A DNA stretch of 64,000 bases from positions 186,001-250,000 of the forward strand of contig NEVA01000001.1 in NCBI GenBank assembly GCA_002304445.1, written 5' to 3'. Positions 50,000-58,836 of the stretch are shown piece after piece. Under the pieces are notes generated by a model. The model saw nothing but the letters and a program-made list of their open reading frames with translations. It searched no databases and had not been told where the DNA came from. How positions within the stretch are numbered: the stretch's first letter is position 1; the number at the start of each line of letters is the position of its first letter. Origin of the DNA: Opitutia bacterium Tous-C4FEB. Its GTDB lineage: Bacteria > Verrucomicrobiota > Verrucomicrobiia > Opitutales > Opitutaceae. Both the position numbers and the translations under genes were made by a program.

Positions 50000-50878
50000 T
50001 CAAGGAATCCTCAACGCCATGCCCTCTTTGAGCGGCGTCGCGGCACCGGCCGGCAACACATCGCGATTCGCGTCGATCAGCGCCTGCACCCGCGCGTTGG
50101 TCGCCGAGCCGTAGTACTTTTTCGCAATCCCGAAGAGCGAATCCTTCGGCGCCACCGTGTGACGGCGCCCACCTCCGGCCGCCGGTTGCACCGATTTGGT
50201 CCGGGGAACGGTATTGGTCGGCGCGGGTGACAACGACGCTTCCGCCGCCACGTCGACTTCGCGGCCTTCGATCGGCGCGAGACTGATGCGTGACGGCTCA
50301 CCCCCGTCGTTCACCTCCGTCACCGCCGGTTCCCAAGTTGCCGCCGTTGGTGGACGAACACCGGCCGAAAACGTGCCGCCCAATCCGCCGGAGCGCAAAA
50401 CCGAGAGTTCCGCGCGGAGCTGTTCAATTTCACGCTCCAGTCGCTCGCGTTGGTCTCCGCCCTCGATCCGGACCTCGCGGCTGTCGAGCGGCTGATTGGG
50501 CAGCGTCCGGCCAAACTCGCGTTTCGCCGCCTCGATTTGCTGGCGCACGAGCGGCGCCTGCCGGGAGTTGGGCTGTTGTTCGAGGTATTTTCGGAAATGG
50601 TAGATCGCAGCAATCGGATCCTTGATGTGCTGCCGGTAGATCAAACCGGCTTCCAAGTGCGATTCCGGGGCCGATTCCGCCCGGCGCGCGATCACTTTCA
50701 GATAGTTGGCCAACGCCTCCTGCGGCCGTCCCTGCCGCACCAATTGCTGCCCTTCCCGGTAACTGGCATCGTCCACTTCGGCGATCAACACGGAGGTTTC
50801 CCCCGGCCCGCAACCGGCACCCGCCCCGGCAAACACCAGCACTAAGCCGGCGGCGATAAATGGAAAAAACTTGGACAT
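50000..50878 (-). CDS. LysM-domain lipoprotein with TPR-like segment
   Basis: This is a 292-residue protein. The lipobox AGAGC places the lipid on Cys23. Residues about 40-110 form TPR-like helices (YREGQQLVRQGRPQEALANYLKVIARR; AIYHFRKYLEQQPNS). Residues about 125-160 form a short coiled coil (RERLEREIEQLRAELSVL), followed by a Pro/Ala-rich linker. The C-terminal LysM domain begins RRHTVAPKDSLFGIAKKYYGS and should bind peptidoglycan. It is probably anchored in the outer membrane. It is divergent from kdsD. Confidence 0.85.
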   Translation of the reverse strand: MSKFFPFIAAGLVLVFAGAGAGCGPGETSVLIAEVDDASYREGQQLVRQGRPQEALANYLKVIARRAESAPESHLEAGLIYRQHIKDPIAAIYHFRKYLEQQPNSRQAPLVRQQIEAAKREFGRTLPNQPLDSREVRIEGGDQRERLEREIEQLRAELSVLRSGGLGGTFSAGVRPPTAATWEPAVTEVNDGGEPSRISLAPIEGREVDVAAEASLSPAPTNTVPRTKSVQPAAGGGRRHTVAPKDSLFGIAKKYYGSATNARVQALIDANRDVLPAGAATPLKEGMALRIP

Positions 50879-50955
50879 CGGAATCGGTGAAAGGGATTGA
50901 ACGCGTTAAAGCTGGCCGTAAGTTCCGGACTCCGCTCCCGCGATTCAAATCATAA

Positions 50956-51945
50956 ATGGCCATCGCTTCGAAATCCGCCCTCGCCCGTGCGCGCCGTTGC
51001 TTCCGCATCGAGGGTGACGCTCTCGCTGCCACCGCGCGAGGCCTGGACGGGAGTTTTGTCGCGACGGCCCAGGCCGTGGAAGCCACCGTCGCGGCCGGCG
51101 GAAAACTCATTTTTAGCGGAGTCGGAAAATCCGCCCACATCGCCCAGAAGGTCGCCGCCACCTTCAACAGCACGGGCGTCTCCTCCTGTTTTCTCGATTC
51201 AACCCAAGCGCTCCACGGTGACCTCGGTCTGTGCGCCGAGGGCGATCTTGCAATTCTGCTCAGCAACAGCGGTCAGTCCGAAGAGGTTCTCCGTCTCGTC
51301 CCGCTGCTCAAGCGCTTCGGCCTCGGCATCGTGGCCTTCACCGCCCACGCGGATTCCGACCTCGCGCGTGCCGCCGATCACCTGCTGCTTTACCGCGTCC
51401 CCCGCGAAGCGTGCCCGCTCAAGCTCGCCCCGACCGCGAGCACCACGGCCGCGCTCGCCCTCGGCGACGCGCTGGCGATGGTACTGCTCGAATCCCGCGG
51501 CCTCACCCGCGACGACTTCGCCAAATACCATCCCGCCGGAAACCTGGGCCGCGTCCTTCTGCTGCGCGTGAGTGACATCATGCGCACCGCCGACCGCCTG
51601 CCCGTCGCCGTTGAAACCGTCCCGTTGCAGGACGCCATCCTCGCGATGACCAAAGCCAAGAGCGGCAGCATTGCCTTGGTCCATCCCCGCACCCGGCGCT
51701 TGACGGGCATTCTGACGGACGGCGATTTTCGCCGCAGCGCGCTCACCGGTCCGGATTTCCTCAGCCGTCCGGTTTCCGCTTTCATGACCCGCACCCCAAA
51801 AACCATCTCCGCGGACGCCCTAGGCGTCGATGCGTTACGTCTTTTTGAAGCCCATAAAATCGACGATCTAATCGTCACCGACGCCCAGCACCGACCCGTC
51901 GGTCTGATCGACGGCCAAGATTTGCCCAAATTTAAAATCGTGTGA
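50956..51945 (+). CDS. kdsD: D-arabinose 5-phosphate isomerase (KdsD/KpsF type)
   Basis: This 329-residue protein has an SIS domain (KLIFSGVGKSAHIAQKVAATFNSTG; ALHGDLGLCAEGDLAILLSNSGQSEE; residues about 45-185). Two CBS repeats follow (VSDIMRTADRLPVAV; ALVHPRTRRLTGILTDGDFRRS; VSAFMTRTPKTISADAL). It converts ribulose 5-phosphate to arabinose 5-phosphate for Kdo synthesis, the pathway that kdsC at 30005 serves. Its stop overlaps the next GTG by 4 bases. Confidence 0.93.
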   Translation: MAIASKSALARARRCFRIEGDALAATARGLDGSFVATAQAVEATVAAGGKLIFSGVGKSAHIAQKVAATFNSTGVSSCFLDSTQALHGDLGLCAEGDLAILLSNSGQSEEVLRLVPLLKRFGLGIVAFTAHADSDLARAADHLLLYRVPREACPLKLAPTASTTAALALGDALAMVLLESRGLTRDDFAKYHPAGNLGRVLLLRVSDIMRTADRLPVAVETVPLQDAILAMTKAKSGSIALVHPRTRRLTGILTDGDFRRSALTGPDFLSRPVSAFMTRTPKTISADALGVDALRLFEAHKIDDLIVTDAQHRPVGLIDGQDLPKFKIV

Positions 51946-53195
51946 AACCCCCCATCCGCATCGGCATCATCGGTCTCGGCGGTTTCGCCGGCTCCCACCA
52001 CAACGCCGTCGCGCGCCTGGAAGAGCGTGGACACGCCAAGCTTGTTTGCACCTGCGATCCACGGGTGGAATTGTTCGTCAACGAGCGTGAGAAACTGAAT
52101 TTTGTCGCCCGGGGCGTCGGCGTGTTTCCCGACTACCGCTCCATGCTCGCCGCCTGCGGCCGCGATCTCGATCTCGTCGTGATCCCGACGCCGATCAATC
52201 TCCATGCCGAGATGCACGCCGCCGTCACGGCGCTCGGCCTGCCGGCTTATCTTGAGAAGCCTCCCACCTTGGATCACGCCGAGCTTGAGCGCATGATCAC
52301 GGCCGACTCGCGGGCGGGGAAATCATCGCTGGTCGGCTTTAACTTTATCATCGAGAAACAACGTCTCGCCCTCAAGGAGCGCCTCCTCGCGGGCGAATTC
52401 GGCGGATTACGCGGTGCCACGCTGAGCGCTCTGTGGCCCCGTCCGGCGAGTTACTTTCAGCGCAACGACTGGGCCGGGCGTCTCATGATCGCCGACCGCC
52501 CGGTGCTCGACTCCTGCTTCGGCAACGCCATGGCGCACTTCGTCCACAACCTGCTGTTTTGGGCCGGCACCGCCGATCTTTACAGCTGGAGCCAGCTCGC
52601 CGCGGTGCGCGCCGAACTCTATCGCGCCCACACCATCGAAGGCGCCGATACGTTCTTCGTCGAGGCCGACACGACCACATCGGTTAACCTGCGCTTCGCG
52701 CTTTCGCACGCCTGCGCCGGCCCGGCGTCACACAACGAAACCGTGATCTGCGACGACGCGGTGATCCACTACTCCGTCGGGCATCACATCGAACTGCGTT
52801 GGCGAGATGGCCGCGTCGAGCGCACCACCCCGGAGCCGTTCGACGGCCTCGAATGCAACCACCTCGACTACTACCGCTACCTCCGCGGCGAAACGAGCCG
52901 GCCCGCCACCACCCTCGTCGACTCCCGTCCTTTCGTGGCCCTGAACGACCTCGCCCACATCTCAAGCGGCCAGATTGCGACCATTCCCGGCGCGCTGGTC
53001 AGCGGCGTGCGCGACGAGAAAGAGCAGAAGGACTACATCAACGTCGCCGGCATGAACGCGTCGCTCGATTCCTTCCTCGCTCACGGCCGCTGGCCCGGGG
53101 CCCAAGGCTGGAATCATCCGGGCGGCACCGTCACCACCCTCGCCGATCTGCCGCGATTTGAGGCCACCGTTCGCGCGATGGCGCAGGCGAAGTAA
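51942..53195 (+). CDS. Gfo/Idh/MocA-family NAD(P)-dependent oxidoreductase
   Basis: This is a 417-residue protein with the Rossmann motif IRIGIIGLGGFAGSHHNAV near the N-terminus and the family signature YLEKPPTLDHAELERM (EKP). It should oxidise or reduce a sugar or cyclitol. The start is GTG at 51942, overlapping the kdsD stop (GTGA); the coupling suggests a role with sugar-phosphate or cell-envelope sugar metabolism. Substrate unknown. Confidence 0.88.
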   Translation: MKPPIRIGIIGLGGFAGSHHNAVARLEERGHAKLVCTCDPRVELFVNEREKLNFVARGVGVFPDYRSMLAACGRDLDLVVIPTPINLHAEMHAAVTALGLPAYLEKPPTLDHAELERMITADSRAGKSSLVGFNFIIEKQRLALKERLLAGEFGGLRGATLSALWPRPASYFQRNDWAGRLMIADRPVLDSCFGNAMAHFVHNLLFWAGTADLYSWSQLAAVRAELYRAHTIEGADTFFVEADTTTSVNLRFALSHACAGPASHNETVICDDAVIHYSVGHHIELRWRDGRVERTTPEPFDGLECNHLDYYRYLRGETSRPATTLVDSRPFVALNDLAHISSGQIATIPGALVSGVRDEKEQKDYINVAGMNASLDSFLAHGRWPGAQGWNHPGGTVTTLADLPRFEATVRAMAQAK

Positions 53196-53270
53196 GGCCT
53201 CGTTTTCGGTCCGCCCGTCCACCTTCGCCGCCCGCTTTACTCGCGGCGGTTTCTTCGTCTTTTTTTCCCC

Positions 53271-54908
53271 ATGCCCACGCCTGCGTTTTTCTACCAAGAC
53301 CCGCTGCCCCTCGGCCCCGATGAAACGTCCTACCGCCTCCTCACCAAAGATGGCGTCAGCACCACCACGTTTGAAGGCCGCGAGATTCTGAAAGTCGCGC
53401 CCGAGACGCTGGCGTTCCTCGCGCAGCAGGCGTTTCACGACACCAATTTTTTCCTGCGCTCGAAACATGTCGCGCAGGTCGCCGCCATTCTCGACGACCC
53501 GGCCGCCTCGGCCAATGACCGCTACGTCGCACTCACGCTCCTGAAAAACGCCGAGATCGCCGCCCGCGGCATCCTTCCGATGTGCCAAGACACCGGCACC
53601 GCCACCATCGTCGGCAAAAAGGGCCAGCAGGTCTGGACCGGCGCCAACGACGCCGAGTGGCTGAGCCGCGGCGTCTACGACTGCTACACCAAGGAAAATC
53701 TCCGTTACTCCCAAACCGCGCCCCTTGATCTCTGGAAAGAGGTCAATACCGGCACCAACCTTCCGGCGCAGATCGACCTCTATGCCACCGAGGGCGCGAA
53801 GTATGAGTTTCTGTTTGTCGCCAAGGGCGGCGGCTCGGCCAACAAGATGTTCCTCTACCAGGAGACCAAGGCGCTCCTGAATCCGAAGAGCCTCGAAAAA
53901 TTTGTCACCGACAAGCTCCAATACCTCGGCACCAGCGCCTGCCCGCCCTACCACCTCGTCTTCGTCCTCGGCGGCACCAGCGCCGAGGCCTGCCTCAAGG
54001 TCCTCAAGCTCGCCTCCGCCAAATACCTCGACGCCCTCCCCACCACCGGCAACGAGCACGGCCGCGCCTTCCGCGACCTCGAATGGGAAAAAAAGATTTT
54101 GGAGATCGCGCAGAATTCCAAAATCGGCGCCCAGTTCGGCGGCAAGTATTTCGCCCTCGATGTCCGGGTTGTCCGCCTCCCCCGCCACGGCGCGAGTTGC
54201 CCTGTGGGCATGGGGGTCTCCTGCAGCGCCGACCGCAACATCAAGGCCCAGATCACCAAGGACGGCGTCTTTCTAGAAGAGATGGAGACCAACCCCGGCC
54301 GCTTCATCCCTGAGGCCGACCGCCGTTTCAAGGATGATAACATCGTCAAAATCGACCTCCGCCGCCCGATGCCAGAGATCCTCGCGGAGCTCTCCAAGTA
54401 TCCCGTCACCACCCGCGTATCGCTCACCGGCCCAATGATCGTCGCCCGCGACAGCGCGCACGCGAAGCTCCAGGAGCGCATCGATGCCGGCCAAGGCCTG
54501 CCGCAGTATGTCAAAGATCACCCCGTCTACTACGCCGGCCCCGCCAAAACTCCGACCGGCTTCGCCTCCGGTTCATTCGGTCCCACCACCGCCGGCCGCA
54601 TGGACAGCTACGTGAACACCTTCCAATCCCTCGGCGGTTCGATGATCATGCTCGCCAAGGGCAACCGTAGCCAAGCCGTCACCAAATCCTGCAAAGCCCA
54701 CGGCGGTTTTTATCTCGGCAGCATCGGCGGCCCCGCCGCGATTCTCGCGCAGGACAACATCAAGAAGGTCGAAGTACTCGAATACCCCGAGCTCGGTATG
54801 GAAGCGATTTGGAAGATCGAAGTGGAAGACTTCCCCGCCTTCATTCTGGTCGACGACAAGGGCAACGACTTCTTCGTGAACAACTGCGGCATCTGCGTCC
54901 CGGGCTAA
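53271..54908 (+). CDS. Class I fumarate hydratase (iron-sulfur type)
   Basis: This 545-residue enzyme matches the whole length of FumA/FumB-type fumarases. Segments include [17 protein letters not shown] (cluster Cys), [17 protein letters not shown] (Cys), and [23 protein letters not shown] in the C-terminal domain. It interconverts fumarate and malate in the citric acid cycle using a labile [4Fe-4S] cluster. It is monocistronic, convergent with yjbQ 12 bases away. Confidence 0.94.
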   Translation: MPTPAFFYQDPLPLGPDETSYRLLTKDGVSTTTFEGREILKVAPETLAFLAQQAFHDTNFFLRSKHVAQVAAILDDPAASANDRYVALTLLKNAEIAARGILPMCQDTGTATIVGKKGQQVWTGANDAEWLSRGVYDCYTKENLRYSQTAPLDLWKEVNTGTNLPAQIDLYATEGAKYEFLFVAKGGGSANKMFLYQETKALLNPKSLEKFVTDKLQYLGTSACPPYHLVFVLGGTSAEACLKVLKLASAKYLDALPTTGNEHGRAFRDLEWEKKILEIAQNSKIGAQFGGKYFALDVRVVRLPRHGASCPVGMGVSCSADRNIKAQITKDGVFLEEMETNPGRFIPEADRRFKDDNIVKIDLRRPMPEILAELSKYPVTTRVSLTGPMIVARDSAHAKLQERIDAGQGLPQYVKDHPVYYAGPAKTPTGFASGSFGPTTAGRMDSYVNTFQSLGGSMIMLAKGNRSQAVTKSCKAHGGFYLGSIGGPAAILAQDNIKKVEVLEYPELGMEAIWKIEVEDFPAFILVDDKGNDFFVNNCGICVPG

Positions 54909-54920
54909 ATTGCCCGCGGG

Positions 54921-55340
54921 TCACTCGCCGATCACCGTCACGACGACCCTGCGCGTCGGCGCGGCGCGGCGGTGCTCCCACAGAAAAAGCCCCTGCCAAG
55001 TTCCGAGCAACAACCGCCCCTCGCTAAACGGCACCGTCTCGCTCGTGCGCGTCAGCGCCACCTTTATATGGCCCGGCATGTCATCCGGGCCCTCCTGAGT
55101 GTGCTCAAAGCGGGGATCCCCCTCCGGAACCAACAGACCAAACCAAGCCTCGAGATCGCGCCGCGCAGACGGATCGGCGTTCTCCATAATGACGAGACTC
55201 GCGCTCGTATGTTGGCAAAACACCGTCACTACCCCGCGGGTCAATCGGCTACGCTCCAGCACGCCCGCCACCGCTTCGGTGATCTCATGCAGCCCGGTCC
55301 TGCGCGGGCGCAATTCCAACGTATCTTGATACACAGCCAC
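54921..55340 (-). CDS. yjbQ: YjbQ/UPF0047 family protein
   Basis: This 139-residue protein has the UPF0047 pattern. It shows GVVTVFCQHTSASLVIMENADPSARRDLEAWF and DDMPGHIKVALTRTSETVPFSEGRLLLGTWQGLFLWEHR. Family members show weak thiamine phosphate synthase activity and can suppress thiE defects; the natural role is unresolved. Three conserved His positions in these segments suggest a metal site. Confidence 0.92.
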   Translation of the reverse strand: MAVYQDTLELRPRRTGLHEITEAVAGVLERSRLTRGVVTVFCQHTSASLVIMENADPSARRDLEAWFGLLVPEGDPRFEHTQEGPDDMPGHIKVALTRTSETVPFSEGRLLLGTWQGLFLWEHRRAAPTRRVVVTVIGE

Positions 55341-55430
55341 GTCTCAGCCAAACCGCCCCGCCCGCGTCGCACAAGTCTATGGACCCGTTTTTCGCCCGGC
55401 GGCACGGTTACGACCCTGCTCCGCGCCCAC

Positions 55431-55460
55431 AAAAAAGGCCGGGCTGGTTAAGCTCGGCCT
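55431..55460 (-). terminator. Rho-independent terminator for the sigma/anti-sigma operon
   Basis: On the minus strand, CAGGCCGAGC and GCCCGGCC form a stem with one mismatch around loop TTAACCA, followed by six T. It lies 25 bases after the stop at 55485 and ends the sigma/anti-sigma operon. Confidence 0.8.
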
Positions 55461-55484
55461 GCCGTGTCGCGGAATGTTACCGCT

Positions 55485-56345
55485 TCAGAATTTCACCATG
55501 AGGCGATCGCCACCGACGCCCAGCCGGCTGGGGCCGGTTTCGTAGAGCCTCTCATCCGCAATCCGGCTGGCCAAACGTTCGCTGCTCCGGGCCGTTGCCG
55601 TTTTCACACCGACACTTGCCGGCAACGCCGTGCCGAGGTAGCGGGCACGCCGGACATCCGCCGGGGCCTTCATCTGCGCCAAGGGGTCAACCACCGGTTG
55701 ACGCGCGGGCATCGCTCGCGACTCGAAACCGTGCACCGTCGAACCGAGGAACGACCGGCCGCCAAACGGGGACTCGGCGGATTGCACCGCCGCAAAATTG
55801 TTCGCGATCGAGCGCGCCGAGGGACTCGCTTCTCGAACACTGTCGTCGACCCGCCCGGTCAAAACCGCCATCGCCGAGAAGGCTTGGGCTCCCGACTCCG
55901 TGGACATGTCGGCCTCCCGGCTCACGCTCGGCGCCGACTCGCTTGCGACCGCGACAGGTTTGACCTCGCCGCCCACGAACGCGCCTTCAGCCGGCCCGGC
56001 TACTGTCGCAGCCGAACCCGCAGACGATGCCGACGTCTCAAAAACCTCATCACCAAGGACAGGCAGCACGACCCCTTCGGGAGTCACCGTCTGATACTCG
56101 CGCACGCTCAAAAAAGTAATCGCCAACACCGCCGTCGCCCCGAGCGGCAGATGATACCGGGAAAAACCCGCAAATGCCCGCGCCGGCAACGTTCGCCACC
56201 ACGGCCGTTTCACCACCAGCGCCGCGAGCTGCTTTGCACGCAGCTCGCGCTCAAATTGGTTCCAAAACTCTGCCGGCGGGCGTTCGGCTCGCTTCAAACG
56301 CAAAAGGTCTTCCAAGGTCACTGACTTCGGGCGGTCGGACTTCAT
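55485..56345 (-). CDS. Putative membrane anti-sigma factor
   Basis: This is a 286-residue protein. The N-terminus (TLEDLLRLKRAERPPAEFWNQFERELRAKQLAALV) is charged and helical. A membrane segment follows at about 65-80 (HLPLGATAVLAITFLSV). The remaining 200 residues are Ala/Ser/Val-rich and outside the membrane, with no domain that I recognise. The gene starts inside the stop of an ECF-type sigma factor (ATGA), so it is most likely its anti-sigma factor. No zinc-binding HxxxCxxC is present. Function is inferred from position and topology only. Confidence 0.6.
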   Translation of the reverse strand: MKSDRPKSVTLEDLLRLKRAERPPAEFWNQFERELRAKQLAALVVKRPWWRTLPARAFAGFSRYHLPLGATAVLAITFLSVREYQTVTPEGVVLPVLGDEVFETSASSAGSAATVAGPAEGAFVGGEVKPVAVASESAPSVSREADMSTESGAQAFSAMAVLTGRVDDSVREASPSARSIANNFAAVQSAESPFGGRSFLGSTVHGFESRAMPARQPVVDPLAQMKAPADVRRARYLGTALPASVGVKTATARSSERLASRIADERLYETGPSRLGVGGDRLMVKF

Positions 56346-56977
56346 CGGCGCATGTAGGGCTGGAGCTCGGATTGTAGCAGTTGTTTCGCGTAATGGAGCC
56401 GGGAACGCACAGTTCCTACCGAGGAATCCATGATCTCGGCGATCTCTTGGTGGCTCAGGCCATCGATTTCAAATAAAGTTACCACGGTACGATGTCTGGT
56501 AGACAGTTTTTGCAGCGCTTCGTTCAATTTTTCCTGGAGCTCGCGGACATAGGTGTCGCGCTCGGCACCGCTGTTGTCGGTCAGAGCGGCGATGATTTCC
56601 TTCGAAACCGGCTCGTCGGAGTCGATTTTCTCCAGACTGAAAAAGGACCGAAGCCGGTGTTTGCGCAGGTGGCTGAGCGTGGTGTTGACGGCGATTCGGT
56701 AGAGCCAAGTGAAAAAGGACGACTGGCCGCCAAACCGCTGAATCGATTGAAACGCCTTGATGAACGTGTCCTGCGTGAGATCGGCCGCGTCCTCCCGGTT
56801 GGAGGTCATGTGATAGATGATCCCGAGCACCCGTTCCCGATAACGCAGGATCAACCGGTCGAACGCCGCGACGTCTCCCGCCTGCACCAAGTGCACAATC
56901 ACCATGTCGGCATCGGCCTCCTGCGCGCGCTCGGGAGAGGCGACAAGGATTTTAGAGAGGACCTTGGGGGCATCCAT
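56342..56977 (-). CDS. ECF-type RNA polymerase sigma factor (RpoE-like)
   Basis: This is a 211-residue sigma factor. Region 2 has AFDRLILRYRERVLGIIYHMTSNREDAADLTQDTFIKAFQSIQRF and FFTWLYRIAVNTTLSHLRK. Region 4 has LSTRHRTVVTLFEIDGLSHQEIAEIMDSSVGTVRSRLHYAKQLL. It is of the RpoE/SigW kind and belongs to a different group from the one at 16179-16712. It is followed by a likely anti-sigma gene with a 4-base overlap. Target promoters are unknown. Confidence 0.94.
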   Translation of the reverse strand: MDAPKVLSKILVASPERAQEADADMVIVHLVQAGDVAAFDRLILRYRERVLGIIYHMTSNREDAADLTQDTFIKAFQSIQRFGGQSSFFTWLYRIAVNTTLSHLRKHRLRSFFSLEKIDSDEPVSKEIIAALTDNSGAERDTYVRELQEKLNEALQKLSTRHRTVVTLFEIDGLSHQEIAEIMDSSVGTVRSRLHYAKQLLQSELQPYMRR

Positions 56978-57033
56978 GGCGGCGAAGGTAAAACGCGAAC
57001 CGGGTGGCGGGGCAAACGGAAAGTTTCACGCCT

Positions 57034-58821
57034 TCACCCCGGCAGAAGAAAATGAAAATCTGCGCCCGCGCCGGGTTCGCTCGCGCAAGCGATGCTGCCG
57101 CCGTGCGCCACGACGATCTCACGCGCGATCGCGAGACCGAGACCGGCGCCGCTCTTAGCCTGGCCCGGGGCGCGATAAAACCGGTCAAACACCCGCGAGA
57201 CGCTCTCCGCTGGGATGCCCGGCCCCTGATCCCGCACCGAAAATCGCACGAACCCCAGCGGCGCGCTCGTCGCGGCGAGCGCGACCACGCCGCCGGGCGG
57301 AGAGAACTTCGCTGCGTTGGTGAGCAGGTTGATAAACACGTGACGGATGCGGACGGAGTCCACCCTCAATCGGCCGATCCCGGATTCGCACTGCACCTCG
57401 AGTTTCGCGCCGGCCCCCGTGACAAACCCGCGTGCTTCGTCGGCGATCTCCTCCAGCAAGGTCGGCACCGCCACCTCGATCCGGTCGAGCGCGACGGCCC
57501 CGGCCTCAAGGCGCGAGAGGTCGAGGAGGCCGTCGAGGATGCGGAGGAGGCGGTCAGCATCATCGCGCGCGGTCTCAAGCAACTCGCGTTGCGCGGGCGC
57601 GAGCACGCCGACGTTTTCCTCGAGCAGCAGATACACCGCGAGGCGCAGGCTGGTGAGCGGGGTCTTGAGCTCATGGCTCACGGTGCCGGCGAGGTTGGTC
57701 TTCGCATCATCGAGCAGGCGGAACTTGGTGACGTCTTGGAGAATGATGGCCGCGCCCTTGAACTCGGTGACCTTGTCGCCGATCGCGAGGATGCGCGGGA
57801 GATAATGATGCTCCTCGCGCGCGACCCGAAACGTCACGATATGGCGGTAATTCGTCGGCAGGCAGTGATCGCCCGTCGCCATCACCTGCTCGAGCGGCCC
57901 GGTGATGCCGGGCGGAAACGAGGCGGGGAAATCCGGGGACTGCGCGAGGCGCTCGGCCGCGGGATTGCGCACCGCGTGGGTGCCGTCGGCGTCGAGTACG
58001 AACACGGGGTCGGGGGCGGAGCTGAGCGTCGCCTCCATCGTGCGCTGGGTGCGAAGGACCTTGGCGAGAGTCGCCTCGCGGTAGGCGCGCAGCTTGGCCG
58101 ACATCTGGTTGAAGGCGCGCGCGAGTTGGCCGAGTTCGTCGCGCGAACGCTCCGGCACTTCCCGGTCGAGGTCGCCTTCGCCGATCGCCGCAACGGAAGC
58201 CGTCAGCTCCTGCAGCGGCCGCATCAGAAAGGCTGAGAGCCGCCACGCGAGCAGCAGCGAGACCACGAGCGCGACCGCCATGCCGCCCAGCAAGACGTTG
58301 ACGGTGGTCGCGGCGAGTTGCTCGGCGCGCGCCGCCGTCTGCAAGGCCGAGGCATAGTCGCGGCGATTGAGCTCCTCGATGGCCGAGAGCACCCGGTAGA
58401 GCGACGTCTCGCTGCGTTGCAATGAGTCGAGCGAGCCGGGCCCGCCGGCGTTGAGCGAAGCCTCGGCCTGCGCCGCATAGTCCTGGAATACGCGGTCGAG
58501 ATGCTCGACCATCGGCCCCCGGGTGCGAGCGGCCGCGCTGGCGGATTGCGCCATCAGCTCACGGGTAAAGGCCGCCCGCTGCTGTTCAAACGTGCGGCGC
58601 GCGCCGAAGGGATCGCCCCGCTGCGCCCGCGCCGCGGTCGCACTCATGAGCATCGCCGCTTCCCGCATCCGCTGGCTCGCCAAGACCGCGCCGTAATCGG
58701 CGACGAGATCCTCCTGAATGGATCCGGCCAGCTGCCGACTGACCAACACCGCGTAGCCGCCGGTGCCGACGAGCAGCAAAAGAAACGGCAGCAGGCCCAG
58801 ATAGAGACGGGTGCGCAGCAT
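57034..58821 (-). CDS. Membrane sensor histidine kinase (KinB-like)
   Basis: This is a 595-residue kinase. It has an N-terminal membrane helix (about 7-28), a periplasmic helical sensor region (about 30-170) and a second helix (VNVLLGGMAVALVVSLLLAW). A HAMP domain (MRPLQELTASVAAIGEGDLDREVP) and a PAS-like domain (about 275-365) follow. The phospho-acceptor His383 lies in VSHELKTPLTSLR, and the ATPase has NLLTNAAKFS, RDQGPGIP and GAGLGLAIAREIV. The domain order equals KinB of pseudomonads. It lies 15 bases after a response regulator gene that is frameshifted. Confidence 0.92.
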   Translation of the reverse strand: MLRTRLYLGLLPFLLLLVGTGGYAVLVSRQLAGSIQEDLVADYGAVLASQRMREAAMLMSATAARAQRGDPFGARRTFEQQRAAFTRELMAQSASAAARTRGPMVEHLDRVFQDYAAQAEASLNAGGPGSLDSLQRSETSLYRVLSAIEELNRRDYASALQTAARAEQLAATTVNVLLGGMAVALVVSLLLAWRLSAFLMRPLQELTASVAAIGEGDLDREVPERSRDELGQLARAFNQMSAKLRAYREATLAKVLRTQRTMEATLSSAPDPVFVLDADGTHAVRNPAAERLAQSPDFPASFPPGITGPLEQVMATGDHCLPTNYRHIVTFRVAREEHHYLPRILAIGDKVTEFKGAAIILQDVTKFRLLDDAKTNLAGTVSHELKTPLTSLRLAVYLLLEENVGVLAPAQRELLETARDDADRLLRILDGLLDLSRLEAGAVALDRIEVAVPTLLEEIADEARGFVTGAGAKLEVQCESGIGRLRVDSVRIRHVFINLLTNAAKFSPPGGVVALAATSAPLGFVRFSVRDQGPGIPAESVSRVFDRFYRAPGQAKSGAGLGLAIAREIVVAHGGSIACASEPGAGADFHFLLPG

Positions 58822-58836
58822 CGGGAGAAGCCGGGC

